64,000 bases of DNA from Pontibacter sp. E15-1 (GCF_022601975.1 NZ_JAKVIR010000026.1:22482-86481); one strand, 5' to 3'; positions 43,493-51,202 are shown, numbered from the stretch's first letter. Translations and numbers: made by a program. The notes: generated by a model from the letters alone, not told the origin.

Positions 43493-45958
43493 ATGATAAA
43501 AAACTTAGTTATAGTAGAGTCGCCCGCGAAGGCAAAGACAATCGAAGGGTACCTCGGGAAAGATTTTGTGGTGAAGTCCAGTTTCGGCCACGTGCGGGAC
43601 CTGCCTAAAGACAATAACGCCATCGACGTGGCCCATGGCTTTAAGCCCACCTACGTGGTGAGCAGCGACAAGCGGGAGGTAGTGGCGCAGTTGCGCAAGT
43701 TGGCCAAGGAGGCAGACATTGTTTGGCTGGCATCGGATGATGACCGTGAGGGAGAGGCTATTTCGTGGCATCTGACGGAGGCCCTGAACCTGAATGTGGA
43801 AAAAACGCGCCGCATCGTGTTCCGCGAGATCACCAAGAGCGCCATCCTTAATGCCATCAGCACCCCGCGCGGCATCGACATGGACCTCGTGAACGCGCAG
43901 CAGGCGCGCCGCATCCTCGACCGTCTGGTTGGCTTTGAGTTGTCGCCGGTGCTATGGAAAAAGATTAAGACAGGGCTTTCGGCCGGTCGCGTGCAGTCTG
44001 TGGCGGTGCGTTTAGTGGTGGAGCGCGAGCGCGAGATCGAACGCCACAAGGCAGAGGCGTCTTTCCGCATCACGGCTAGCTTCGATGTGCAGGGCAAAAC
44101 CCTGGAGGCTGAGTTGCCCGCTAAGTTTAAAACCGAGGCCGAGGCGCAGGCTTTCCTGCAGGCGTGCGTCGGCGCTGATTATACTATTGAGAACCTGGAG
44201 AAAAAGCCGCTGAAGCGCAGCCCGGCCCCTCCCTTTACCACCTCTACCCTACAGCAGGAGGCCAGCCGCAAGCTGTACTTCTCGGTGGCGCAGACCATGA
44301 CCGTGGCACAGCGCCTGTATGAGGCGGGTAAGATTTCCTATATGCGTACCGACTCCCTGAACCTCTCGCAAGAGGCCATACAGGGTGCCACCAACGAAAT
44401 CAACCGCTCTTTTGGCGAGCAGTTTGTGAAAGTGCGCCACTTCAAAACCAAGTCTGCCGGGGCGCAGGAGGCACACGAGGCCATCCGCCCGACCGACTTC
44501 TCGCAGATGGTGGCCAGCTCCGACCGAAACGAGCAGCGCCTTTACGAGCTGATCTGGAAGCGCGCCATTGCCTCGCAGATGGCAGATGCGCAGATCGAGA
44601 AAACCACGGTTACCATCGGCATCTCCACGCAGCCGAGCCAGAAACTGCAGGCCACCGGCGAGGTGATCAAGTTTGAGGGATTCCTTAAAGTATACATAGA
44701 GTCGAAAGACGATGAGGACGAGGATAGCGCCAACGATGATGTGAAAGGCATGCTGCCGCCGCTTAACGTGGGGCAAGGTATAAACCTGCGCCAGATGCTG
44801 GCCACGCAGCGCTTCACCCGTCCGGCTGCCCGCTACACTGAGGCAAGCCTGGTGAAGAAGCTGGAGGAAATGGGCATCGGCCGTCCGTCTACGTATGCCC
44901 CAACCATCTCTACCGTGCAGAAGCGCGGGTATGTGGAGAAGGACAACCGCGACGGCAAGGAACGTAAGTACCAGGTGCTCACGCTGAAAGACGATACCAT
45001 CAACACGCAAACCAAAACCGAGATCACGGGCGCGGAGAAGGCCAAGCTCTTCCCGACGGATACGGCCATGGTGGTGAACGACTTCCTGGTGGAGCACTTC
45101 CCGAACGTGATCGACTATTCCTTCACGGCGCGCGTGGAGGCGGAGTTTGACGAGATTGCGCAGGGCCTGAAAGAGTGGGAATTCATGCTGGACCAGTTCT
45201 ACCAGAAGTTCCACCAGCGCATCGAGTCGAGCGAGAGCATCAACCGGGCCGATGTGTCTGGTGCCCGCGAGCTGGGCACGGACCCTGCCACCGGCAAAAC
45301 CATACTGGCCAAGCTCGGACGGTATGGCCCTTACGTGCAGTTGGGCGAGGAGAATGAGGAGACGGGCGAGAAGCCGGTATACGCCAGCCTGCGCAAAGGA
45401 CAGTTCATCGAGAGCCTGGCGCTCGAAGACGCCCTGGAGCTCTTTAAGCTGCCGCGCATTGTGGGCTCTCTCGAAGACAAGGACATGACTGCCGCCATCG
45501 GGCGCTTTGGCCCCTACATCCGCCACAACAGCAAGTTCTACTCCCTGCCTAAAACGCTTGATCCGCTGCAGGTTACTGCAGAAGAAGCCGTCGCCCTGAT
45601 TGAGGCTAAGCGCAAAGCGGATGCTGAGAAACTGATCAAATCTTTTGACGAAAACCCGGACATCCAGGTGCTGAACGGCAGGTATGGCCCCTACATTGTG
45701 GCGGGCAAGAAGAATGTGAAGATCCCGAAGGGCAAAGAGCCGAGCGAGCTGACCCTTGAAGAATGCATTGCCCTGGCCGACGCCACGCCGGAGAAGAAAG
45801 GCCGCGGTGGTTTCAAGAAAAAAGCGGATGCCGAGACGCCAGCCAAGAAGAAACCTGCCGCCAAAGCAAAAACCGCTACCGCCAAGAAGAAAGCTCCGGC
45901 CAAAAAGGCTGCGCCTAAAGCTACTGCCGCAAAAGCAGCTCCGAAGAAAAAAGCCTAG
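43493..45958 (+). CDS. topA: DNA topoisomerase I TopA
   Basis: 821 residues from ATG 43493 (MIKNLVIVESPAKAKTI); a longer frame adds 13 unconserved residues. Type IA core: Toprim domain with WLASDDDREGEAISWH, active-site Tyr283 in KISYMRTDS, and GIGRPSTYAPTI. The C-terminus has three repeats with (L/F)GRYGPY instead of Cys4 zinc fingers, then about 45 residues of Lys/Ala/Pro-rich histone H1-like tail that probably binds DNA. It relaxes negative supercoils behind polymerases. Followed by a terminator; monocistronic. Confidence 0.97.
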   Translation: MIKNLVIVESPAKAKTIEGYLGKDFVVKSSFGHVRDLPKDNNAIDVAHGFKPTYVVSSDKREVVAQLRKLAKEADIVWLASDDDREGEAISWHLTEALNLNVEKTRRIVFREITKSAILNAISTPRGIDMDLVNAQQARRILDRLVGFELSPVLWKKIKTGLSAGRVQSVAVRLVVEREREIERHKAEASFRITASFDVQGKTLEAELPAKFKTEAEAQAFLQACVGADYTIENLEKKPLKRSPAPPFTTSTLQQEASRKLYFSVAQTMTVAQRLYEAGKISYMRTDSLNLSQEAIQGATNEINRSFGEQFVKVRHFKTKSAGAQEAHEAIRPTDFSQMVASSDRNEQRLYELIWKRAIASQMADAQIEKTTVTIGISTQPSQKLQATGEVIKFEGFLKVYIESKDDEDEDSANDDVKGMLPPLNVGQGINLRQMLATQRFTRPAARYTEASLVKKLEEMGIGRPSTYAPTISTVQKRGYVEKDNRDGKERKYQVLTLKDDTINTQTKTEITGAEKAKLFPTDTAMVVNDFLVEHFPNVIDYSFTARVEAEFDEIAQGLKEWEFMLDQFYQKFHQRIESSESINRADVSGARELGTDPATGKTILAKLGRYGPYVQLGEENEETGEKPVYASLRKGQFIESLALEDALELFKLPRIVGSLEDKDMTAAIGRFGPYIRHNSKFYSLPKTLDPLQVTAEEAVALIEAKRKADAEKLIKSFDENPDIQVLNGRYGPYIVAGKKNVKIPKGKEPSELTLEECIALADATPEKKGRGGFKKKADAETPAKKKPAAKAKTATAKKKAPAKKAAPKATAAKAAPKKKA

Positions 45959-45981
45959 TTTGCAGCTACTTTACATAGTAT

Positions 45982-46011
45982 AAAAGCCACTTCCTGACGG
46001 GAGTGGCTTTT
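45982..46011 (+). terminator. Terminator after topA
   Basis: AAAAGCCACT (45982-45991) pairs with AGTGGCTTTT (46002-46011), followed by TGTGTTTTT. It lies 23 bp after the topA stop and just before the AT-rich cassette-like region. Confidence 0.85.
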
Positions 46012-46098
46012 GTGTTTTTAAGAGTGACTGTTGCTCCTTACAGTATGGTATATATCATCCACGATGTTATCTGCTTACATTAATTGATAATAGTCGTG

Positions 46099-46142
46099 TG
46101 TAAACGGCAGTCGGGGCTATCGGCTGAAGGCAGAAGTTTAAA
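46099..46142 (-). repeat. attC-like site 1 (downstream of GNAT gene)
   Basis: In minus-strand orientation the outer boxes are TTTAAAC and GTTTACA, inverted at 6 of 7 positions, around an imperfect stem CAGCCG/CGACTG; total 44 bp. It lies 25 bp after the GNAT stop. The boxes end in AAAC rather than the canonical TAAC, so this is one of the weaker sites. Confidence 0.35.
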
Positions 46143-46167
46143 TATCACTACCTGCTATACTTCTTTT

Positions 46168-46623
46168 TTAGTAGTAAACTTCATGCTTCTTTTCCAGCCA
46201 ATCTGCTCTGGTCATCTCAAATTCAATTTCCTTATCACCGTGTAGGCCAGTTTCCTTCCAACCTTTTTTTCGATAAAACTTTTCCGCCCGCGTGTTAGGT
46301 AATGTGCCTAGCCATACATTTTCTTTCCCGGTACCAAAATACCAATCAAGCATCAATTCGTGCAGTTGGTGCCCAAACCCTCTGCCTTCAAATTCGGGCC
46401 TCAAAAACAAAGCCCATATGTTGTTGTCTTTCAAATCTGCAATTGCAAATCCTACTATTAAGCCGTCAATTTCACAAACCCAGCCCTTCCCTCTTTTGGT
46501 TAGAAACTCTTCGCAGTCAGCGTCTGTCACCCGCTCAGGGTTTGAGAGAGTATTTTCTTTTACCGAATGCCGGACAATTTGTATTTGCCTGATGTCGCTG
46601 ATGGTAGCTTCCCGGAGTTGCAT
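46168..46623 (-). CDS. GNAT family N-acetyltransferase
   Basis: 151 residues from ATG 46623; the longer frame is excluded because it crosses the attC-like site. The acetyl-CoA-binding loop LFLRPEFEGRGFGHQLHEL (R/Q-x-x-G-x-G/A motif) and the NTRAEKFYRKKGWKETG strand are typical. Acceptor substrate unknown. Notably AT-rich compared with topA. It lies in a run of four minus-strand genes separated by attC-like sequences; acetyltransferases are a common gene-cassette cargo. Confidence 0.9.
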   Translation of the reverse strand: MQLREATISDIRQIQIVRHSVKENTLSNPERVTDADCEEFLTKRGKGWVCEIDGLIVGFAIADLKDNNIWALFLRPEFEGRGFGHQLHELMLDWYFGTGKENVWLGTLPNTRAEKFYRKKGWKETGLHGDKEIEFEMTRADWLEKKHEVYY

Positions 46624-46633
46624 ATTTATTGCA

Positions 46634-46694
46634 CTGTAACCAACATGCTGATAAAGCAGCTGAAAAGGCATCAGCCGCAGCACAGGCGTTATAC
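46634..46694 (-). repeat. attC-like site 2
   Basis: Minus-strand boxes GTATAAC (7 nt after the DNA-alkylation gene stop) and GTTACAG (10 nt before the GNAT start) enclose a 61-bp segment with an internal inverted repeat GGCTGAT / ATCAGC. Length and position, between consecutive same-strand genes, fit attC. Confidence 0.5.
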
Positions 46695-46701
46695 CTTGTT
46701 C

Positions 46702-47349
46702 TTACTTCTTCGCTCTTTTATTGACTTCGATTCCGATAAATGCAGGCAAATAATTTGGGGTGCATCCTTTCGCTACCATTTCATCTTTATATAACCCTGA
46801 TTTCTCTCCAATCCTAATGCAACGGCTTCGATGGCTTTCGTCATAGATTCCAATCCAGGCCGCAGTAAAATTCATGGCCCACTGAACTCCTGGTGCTTCT
46901 TTGCCAATATCGGTCTCTATTTTTGAAAGTAATTCAGGTGTATTCTCCGGTGGTGTTTGTCCCGTCCATCTCAACCTAGCTTGGTAATACCAATAGGTGC
47001 GTCTTTGAAGCGTTGAAGAACTGTTTTCCCAAGACTGAATCAGTGCTATTGTTTTCTTATCTTTAGTAAGCTGATTTGCCATAAGCCACTCCATTAAATG
47101 GTTCTTCTCATCAAATGTGTGTGTTTGCATTTCTCTGTCCAGCTTATTAATAAGCTCTTGAGAAAGCAATTTCTTATCCATGATTAAGATCGCTAGCAGC
47201 CTTGAGGAATATGCTCCGGTTGACCAGAGTTCCATTGCAAGTTCATGGTCGTTCTTAATTTCTTTAGCGCTTTTTTTCAAGTCTCCCAACTTGGCAGATC
47301 CAGCATTTATCCGAGAATGTATTTTTTGTGCTCTTGAGCTTAGGTTCAT
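46702..47349 (-). CDS. DNA alkylation repair protein (AlkD-like HEAT repeats)
   Basis: 215 residues, all-helical HEAT-like repeats. The segment LSQELINKLDREMQTHTFDEKNHLMEWLMANQL, the EAPGVQWAMNFTAAWIGIYD helix and the final GCTPNYLPAFIGIEV segment are typical of the AlkD/AlkC-related group, which removes alkylated purines without base flipping. It is AT-rich with codon use unlike topA. Inside the putative cassette array. Activity is inferred from family. Confidence 0.78.
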   Translation of the reverse strand: MNLSSRAQKIHSRINAGSAKLGDLKKSAKEIKNDHELAMELWSTGAYSSRLLAILIMDKKLLSQELINKLDREMQTHTFDEKNHLMEWLMANQLTKDKKTIALIQSWENSSSTLQRRTYWYYQARLRWTGQTPPENTPELLSKIETDIGKEAPGVQWAMNFTAAWIGIYDESHRSRCIRIGEKSGLYKDEMVAKGCTPNYLPAFIGIEVNKRAKK

Positions 47350-47368
47350 GGGTATGACTTTTTATTAC

Positions 47369-47434
47369 ACACAACGGTTGGTACATGAAGCATGGAGGCA
47401 TATAGCCGAACATGATTTATGTGCTGGGTTAGGC
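47369..47434 (-). repeat. attC-like site 3 (best match)
   Basis: Minus-strand left box GCCTAAC is a perfect RYYYAAC and its TAA is the stop codon of the membrane-protein gene. The right box GTTGTGT lies 65 bp on, 19 nt before the next start. An internal imperfect palindrome (GCACATAAATCATG versus CATGCTTCATGTAC) gives a foldable hairpin. Overlap of the box with the stop codon is typical of integron cassettes. Confidence 0.6.
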
Positions 47435-47881
47435 AAAGTGGTTCTTTACATCTTCTTTTCTCAAAAACCGAATCAGCAGAAGGATTGGTACAGACCACAG
47501 TAAAGCACCTAAAAGTTGCTCTAAACCAAATTCTCCCTTGTCAAAAGGATTATAGGGAGCAATGAAAACTGCCTGATACCAAAAATTAATCAGGTAAAGT
47601 ACAGCGAAAGCTTGGGCTAAAATTCTTGCCCAATTTTTATAGTACATGATAAATATTCCTGCAACTAAAAAACCTAAGCCTAAAGCTACAGATATCACAG
47701 CAATCGGTTTAGCATAAGAAAGCATTTGACCTTCGTAGGATAAATCTTCAACTTTACTTATTCCTTCAGCTATAAAGTCAATTACATAAACCAATCCTAT
47801 AAGGCTGGTGATTATTGTAAGAGAAGATAGTACAATAAGAACTATTCCTACTACTCTTATTGACTTCTGCTTGTCTTTCAT
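47429..47881 (-). CDS. Predicted four-helix membrane protein
   Basis: 150 residues with four hydrophobic segments (about 10-32, 55-80, 85-108, 122-142) and a charged N-terminus (MKDKQKS). I recognise no family. AT-rich. The stop codon is embedded in attC-like site 3 and the start follows site 4, so gene plus site 3 would form one cassette. Function unknown. Confidence 0.75.
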   Translation of the reverse strand: MKDKQKSIRVVGIVLIVLSSLTIITSLIGLVYVIDFIAEGISKVEDLSYEGQMLSYAKPIAVISVALGLGFLVAGIFIMYYKNWARILAQAFAVLYLINFWYQAVFIAPYNPFDKGEFGLEQLLGALLWSVPILLLIRFLRKEDVKNHFA

Positions 47882-47894
47882 ACTTTGCTATTTT

Positions 47895-47948
47895 GCCTAA
47901 CGGACTTGGCCATAAGGCGGCGTAGCTGGCTTATGGGTGTGGTTAGCC
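47895..47948 (-). repeat. attC-like site 4
   Basis: Minus-strand boxes GGCTAAC and GTTAGGC (perfect GTTRRRY) enclose 54 bp with an inner perfect inverted repeat CCATAAG/CTTATGG. It begins 9 nt after the DUF4262 stop and ends 13 nt before the next start. Confidence 0.6.
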
Positions 47949-47957
47949 ATTGTAATT

Positions 47958-48431
47958 TTACTTAATAAAGTTACTATTGATTCCACCCAATAATGGTTGG
48001 ATGGCTTTTAGGTTTTCTGGCCAATTATCATCCCAAGGGTATACCCCACTTACTGTAGGATAAACACATTGCAGTACAGGAAAATCATTGCTTTCATAAA
48101 ACCTGCTTGCCTGACCAAAGTATTCATCATAGTATTTTGCTTCTACGTCCAGCATTAGGCATTTAAAATCATCTAATATATCAGAGTAAAATTGTCCACC
48201 CTTGTACGCTTTACCTTCTTTGATGTCAAAGGCGATATTGTTGATTAGGATATGAGCTAATTCTCTTTTGAGACCAATCATTATGATTTCTGGATGCTGA
48301 TAATTGTGAAACAGTCCTACTGAGTATGAAAAGTTAGGACCTCTTTCATCTTCTAAAACATGTATAACATGCAACCCATGCTCTTCAATGTCTGAAAGCT
48401 GTTTTTCATACCCTGTCTTCTCTTTATTCAT
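47958..48431 (-). CDS. DUF4262 domain-containing protein
   Basis: 157 residues. The family signature is clear: HGLHVIHVLEDERGPNFSYSVGLF, followed by HPEIIMIGL, and a C-terminal segment with VPxxxxVYPTVSGVYPWDDNW. DUF4262 proteins are small, cytoplasmic, of unknown function, and frequent in mobile regions and integrons. AT-rich, and furthest upstream of the four cassette-like genes. Confidence 0.88.
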   Translation of the reverse strand: MNKEKTGYEKQLSDIEEHGLHVIHVLEDERGPNFSYSVGLFHNYQHPEIIMIGLKRELAHILINNIAFDIKEGKAYKGGQFYSDILDDFKCLMLDVEAKYYDEYFGQASRFYESNDFPVLQCVYPTVSGVYPWDDNWPENLKAIQPLLGGINSNFIK

Positions 48432-48452
48432 GTTTTTATAATTACATATACT

Positions 48453-48489
48453 GGCTAACTATCTCAAAAGCGTGAACATACGGTTATTT
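48453..48489 (-). repeat. attC-like site 5 (weak or partial)
   Basis: Minus-strand boxes AAATAAC and GTTAGCC, 37 bp in total, with little internal symmetry; the right box is 21 nt before the DUF4262 start. It could be the remaining part of the attC of a lost upstream cassette. Confidence 0.3.
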
Positions 48490-48662
48490 GCACTATGTGC
48501 GGAGGTAGCCTCAGCTACTATATGCTCTTTCTGCATCATTTTTTCTATACCCCAACACCAGCCGTGTGTAAACCTTACTCCCAAGTCAAGATAAGGAAGT
48601 ATTGGCGAATACCTTTCGCCTACTGCCAGTATTATTCCATAAGGACGGCATCTTTTCTGCTG

Positions 48663-49052
48663 CTACTTTTGGCTATACCTTCGGCGGGCTTCCTGGATCT
48701 CGCTGAGGTTACCGGTGGCCCAGTCTGCCAGTTGCAGCAACTGCACCAGCAGGCTTTGGCCCAGGTCTGTTAGCCGGTACTCCACCCGCGGGGGAATGTC
48801 GGGGTAAACAGTGCGGCTCACCAGGCCATCTTCCTCCAGCGAGCGCAGCGTAACGGTTAGCATGCGCTGCGAAATGCCGGAAATCATGTTTTTAAGCTCG
48901 TTGAAGCGCAAGCACTCCTCCTGCCCCAGCTTTAGAATGGCATACATGGACCACTTATCCCCGAACCGCGCCAGGATGTCCTTTACCGGGGAGCAGGCTT
49001 CTGCCTCAGGTATGTTATTCAGCGCAGCTACTGTTTTTTTCTGCGGATCAAT
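48663..49052 (-). CDS. HxlR family winged-helix regulator, no canonical start codon
   Basis: The coding frame with the full HxlR domain extends upstream of the first ATG (48947) into EAEACSPVKDILARFGDKWSM, which is the conserved N-terminus of the family including its Cys. No ATG, GTG or TTG occurs in that frame before the upstream stop. ATT at 49052 (giving M/I-DPQKKTVAALN) is the most natural start. Alternatively ATG 49079 in the +1-shifted frame could be joined by slippage at a run of seven A. HxlR proteins sense electrophiles or redox state and usually control a divergent oxidoreductase; here that neighbour is a truncated nitroreductase. Confidence 0.75.
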   Translation of the reverse strand: MDPQKKTVAALNNIPEAEACSPVKDILARFGDKWSMYAILKLGQEECLRFNELKNMISGISQRMLTVTLRSLEEDGLVSRTVYPDIPPRVEYRLTDLGQSLLVQLLQLADWATGNLSEIQEARRRYSQK

Positions 49053-49130
49053 ACTTTGATTATAGCTATAGTTCCTCCCATATTCCTTACAAAGCTACTT
49101 GACAAGCCATAAAGTAAGCAATAGTTTTGA

Positions 49131-49145
49131 GTTACTAAAAGTAAC
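49131..49145. promoter_or_regulatory. Putative HxlR operator
   Basis: Perfect inverted repeat GTTACT-AAA-AGTAAC in the divergent region between the HxlR gene and the nitroreductase remnant. HxlR-family operators are typically GTAC/GTTAC-type dyads of this size. Confidence 0.55.
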
Positions 49146-49187
49146 CTAGTACCAAAAAAATACTGCAAATTTACCTGTTCTTTCGCC

Positions 49188-49268
49188 ATGAATACTATTT
49201 TAGAAGCGCTGAAGTGGCGCTATGCCTCCAAAAGAATGAATGGAAAAGACGGGAACCTCACCTCGTAG
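49188..49268 (+). pseudogene. Truncated nitroreductase-family NAD(P)H oxidoreductase (N-terminal 26 codons)
   Basis: ATG 49188 begins MNTILEALKWRYASKRMNGK, the recognisable first helix of nitroreductase-family flavoenzymes. The frame then departs from the family and stops at 49266-49268, immediately before a 20-bp palindrome. Nothing resembling the rest of the enzyme follows before umuC. An HxlR gene and its operator remain upstream. Probably inactivated by deletion or repeat insertion. Confidence 0.6.
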
Positions 49269-49288
49269 GGACAGGTCGCGACCTGTCC
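49269..49288. repeat. Perfect 20-bp palindrome at the nitroreductase truncation point
   Basis: GGACAGGTCGCGACCTGTCC is its own reverse complement. I recall very similar palindromes as dispersed repeats in several bacterial genomes; only one copy is in this window. Confidence 0.6.
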
Positions 49289-49414
49289 GAATCGTTCCCA
49301 AACCCAGCAGTCAGCTACAGGATTTGAGAGTAGGCTGGATGGAATTTCAGATACACATTAACTCATGTGCTGGATTGCATTTTCTTGGCTAATGCGCAAC
49401 AGTATAAACTTGTC

Positions 49415-50692
49415 TTACTTTACCGCCAGCAGTTTTTTCACATCGGTGGTATAGCAGGCGGAGGTGTATTCTTCACGCAGCATCCAGACGGCATCCTTTT
49501 TCCCCTGTACCGCATACGTCAACGTATGGTGCCCAAAGCGCTGGCGCAGCGTGTCCAGGGTATGCATCAACTGGCTTTCTTTCTCCGTGCCCGGCTTATC
49601 AAACAAGTCCAGCTGCACCTCCGAGGCGGGCACCAGGTCGTTCAGTATGATGCCTACTTTTACATAGCGCTTGCCGGGCCGGAACATCTGCCGGAGCAGG
49701 TGCAGGGCATGGCGCAACAGTTCCAATTCGTTGTGTGACGGGCGGGGCAAAGGCATGCTGCGGCTGTTGTAGTATGCCTGCTCGGTAGCGGAAAAGCGGT
49801 TGGTCATCAGAAACACGGTAAGGCTGGAGGCGCAGCTGCTTTGTTTGCGCAGCTTGGTGGCACAGCGCACGGTATGGGTCGAGAGGGCCTCTTCGATATC
49901 CTTGAGGACGGTGAGCGGCCTGCCGAAAGAGCGCGAGGTGCAGATGTTCTTTTTGTCCGGCGTTTCCAGCTCCAAGTCCTGGCAGGCCTTGCCCCGGAGC
50001 TCCAGCAGGGTGCGCAGCCCGGTCACGGCCATGTGCTTTTTCACCCACCCTTCCGGCATCTGGCGTAGGTCCCAGGCGGTGTGTACCTCCAACTGCTGCA
50101 GCCTTTTCGCGTGCTGGCGGCCGATGCCCCATACATCCCCGATCTCCGTCCGGCGCAGCGCCTTCTCGATGTCTGCTTCCGCCTCCAGCGCGAGCACACC
50201 CTGCGCCCCCGCTATTTTCTTGGCCAGCTTGTTGGCCACTTTTGCCAGCGTCTTGGTAGGCGCCGCCCCCACCGACACGGGGATGCCCGTCCACTGCAGC
50301 ACCGTCTGCCTGATGCGCTGCCCATACCCCTCCACCTCCTCCGGCGGCAGGTGGCTCAGGTCCAGGAAGCACTCGTCGATGGAGTATACCTCCAGGCTCG
50401 GGGTGAACTGCGCCAGCGTGCTGACCACCCGCCGCGACATGTCGCCGTAGAGCTCGTAATTGGAGCTGAACACCTCCACCCGCTCCCGCTTCCTCAGCTC
50501 TTTCATCTGGAAGAAGGGCGTGCCCATCTTAATGCCCAGGGCCTTGGCCTCGTTGGACCGGGCAATCACGCAGCCGTCGTTGTTGCTGAGCACCACCACG
50601 GGTACCCCCTCCAGCTCCGGACGAAAAACCCGCTCGCAGGACACGTAAAAGCTGTTGCAGTCTACCAGAGCAAAACGCGTAGTCGTGGCCAT
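49415..50692 (-). CDS. umuC: Y-family DNA polymerase V catalytic subunit UmuC
   Basis: 425 residues, the UmuC size. Palm carboxylates are in ALVDCNSFYVSCERVF and YSIDECFLDLS; the helix-hairpin-helix GIGRQHAKRLQQLEV and little-finger domain (FGRPLTVLKDIEEAL) follow. It performs translesion synthesis with processed UmuD. The start is 2 bp after the umuD stop, so the pair is translationally coupled. Expression is probably set by the LexA-like dyad upstream of umuD. Confidence 0.95.
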   Translation of the reverse strand: MATTTRFALVDCNSFYVSCERVFRPELEGVPVVVLSNNDGCVIARSNEAKALGIKMGTPFFQMKELRKRERVEVFSSNYELYGDMSRRVVSTLAQFTPSLEVYSIDECFLDLSHLPPEEVEGYGQRIRQTVLQWTGIPVSVGAAPTKTLAKVANKLAKKIAGAQGVLALEAEADIEKALRRTEIGDVWGIGRQHAKRLQQLEVHTAWDLRQMPEGWVKKHMAVTGLRTLLELRGKACQDLELETPDKKNICTSRSFGRPLTVLKDIEEALSTHTVRCATKLRKQSSCASSLTVFLMTNRFSATEQAYYNSRSMPLPRPSHNELELLRHALHLLRQMFRPGKRYVKVGIILNDLVPASEVQLDLFDKPGTEKESQLMHTLDTLRQRFGHHTLTYAVQGKKDAVWMLREEYTSACYTTDVKKLLAVK

Positions 50693-50694
50693 AC

Positions 50695-51144
50695 CTATAC
50701 CTTCTTCACGATGCCTACCACAATCCCCCAGATACGGCCCATGTCGGGCTGCGTGATCCGGATGCTCTCGTAGTTTGGGTTCTCTGGCTCCAGGTAAGCG
50801 CCGTCCGGCTTCAGCATCAGGCGCTTGATGGTGAACTCACCGGCCACAAACGCCAGCACGATGCGGCCGCTCACCGGCTTCAGCGAGCGGTCGATCACCA
50901 CCAGGTCGCCGGGCTCGATGTGCGCCCCGATCATGGAGTCGCCCTCTACCCGCGCCAGGAACGTAGAGGTTGGGTTTTGGGTAATATATGCGTTTAGGTC
51001 AATCGGCTCGGCGTGGTAGTCGGCGGCGGGACTCGGGAACCCCGCCCGTATCGCCGACGAGAACAACGACAGGTGCTGCGCCGCCATGTCCTGCAGTAGC
51101 AGCACGTCTGGCTGAATGTCAATAAATGTAACTTCTGCTTCCAT
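50695..51144 (-). CDS. umuD: UmuD-like self-processing subunit of DNA polymerase V
   Basis: 149 residues. S24 peptidase fold: cleavage site Ala-Gly in AIRAGFPSPAADY, nucleophile Ser in VEGDSMIGA and Lys in EFTIKRLML. RecA-stimulated self-cleavage yields UmuD', which joins UmuC. No HTH domain is present, which separates it from the XRE/S24 repressor at 23905. Heads the umuDC operon, with an operator-like dyad 42 bp upstream. Confidence 0.94.
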   Translation of the reverse strand: MEAEVTFIDIQPDVLLLQDMAAQHLSLFSSAIRAGFPSPAADYHAEPIDLNAYITQNPTSTFLARVEGDSMIGAHIEPGDLVVIDRSLKPVSGRIVLAFVAGEFTIKRLMLKPDGAYLEPENPNYESIRITQPDMGRIWGIVVGIVKKV

Positions 51145-51185
51145 AGCGCTAGTTTACGAATAATATTAGCAAAAGCTATATATTT

Positions 51186-51202
51186 TACTAATTATTTTAG
51201 CA
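51186..51202. promoter_or_regulatory. Putative LexA-like operator TACTAA-N5-TTAGCA (umuDC)
   Basis: TACTAATTATTTTAGCA, 42 bp upstream of umuD, matches 15 of 17 bases of the dyad before the XRE/S24 repressor gene at 24774-24790, with identical arms and spacing. Adjacent TAGC-AAAA-GCTA and TAGCATTAGCTA symmetries suggest a second, overlapping site. Confidence 0.55.

Noticed and set aside
46095..48573. CRISPR array
   Set aside because: I considered the regularly spaced short repeats here and elsewhere; there are no 25-40-bp direct repeats with unique spacers and no cas genes in the window.
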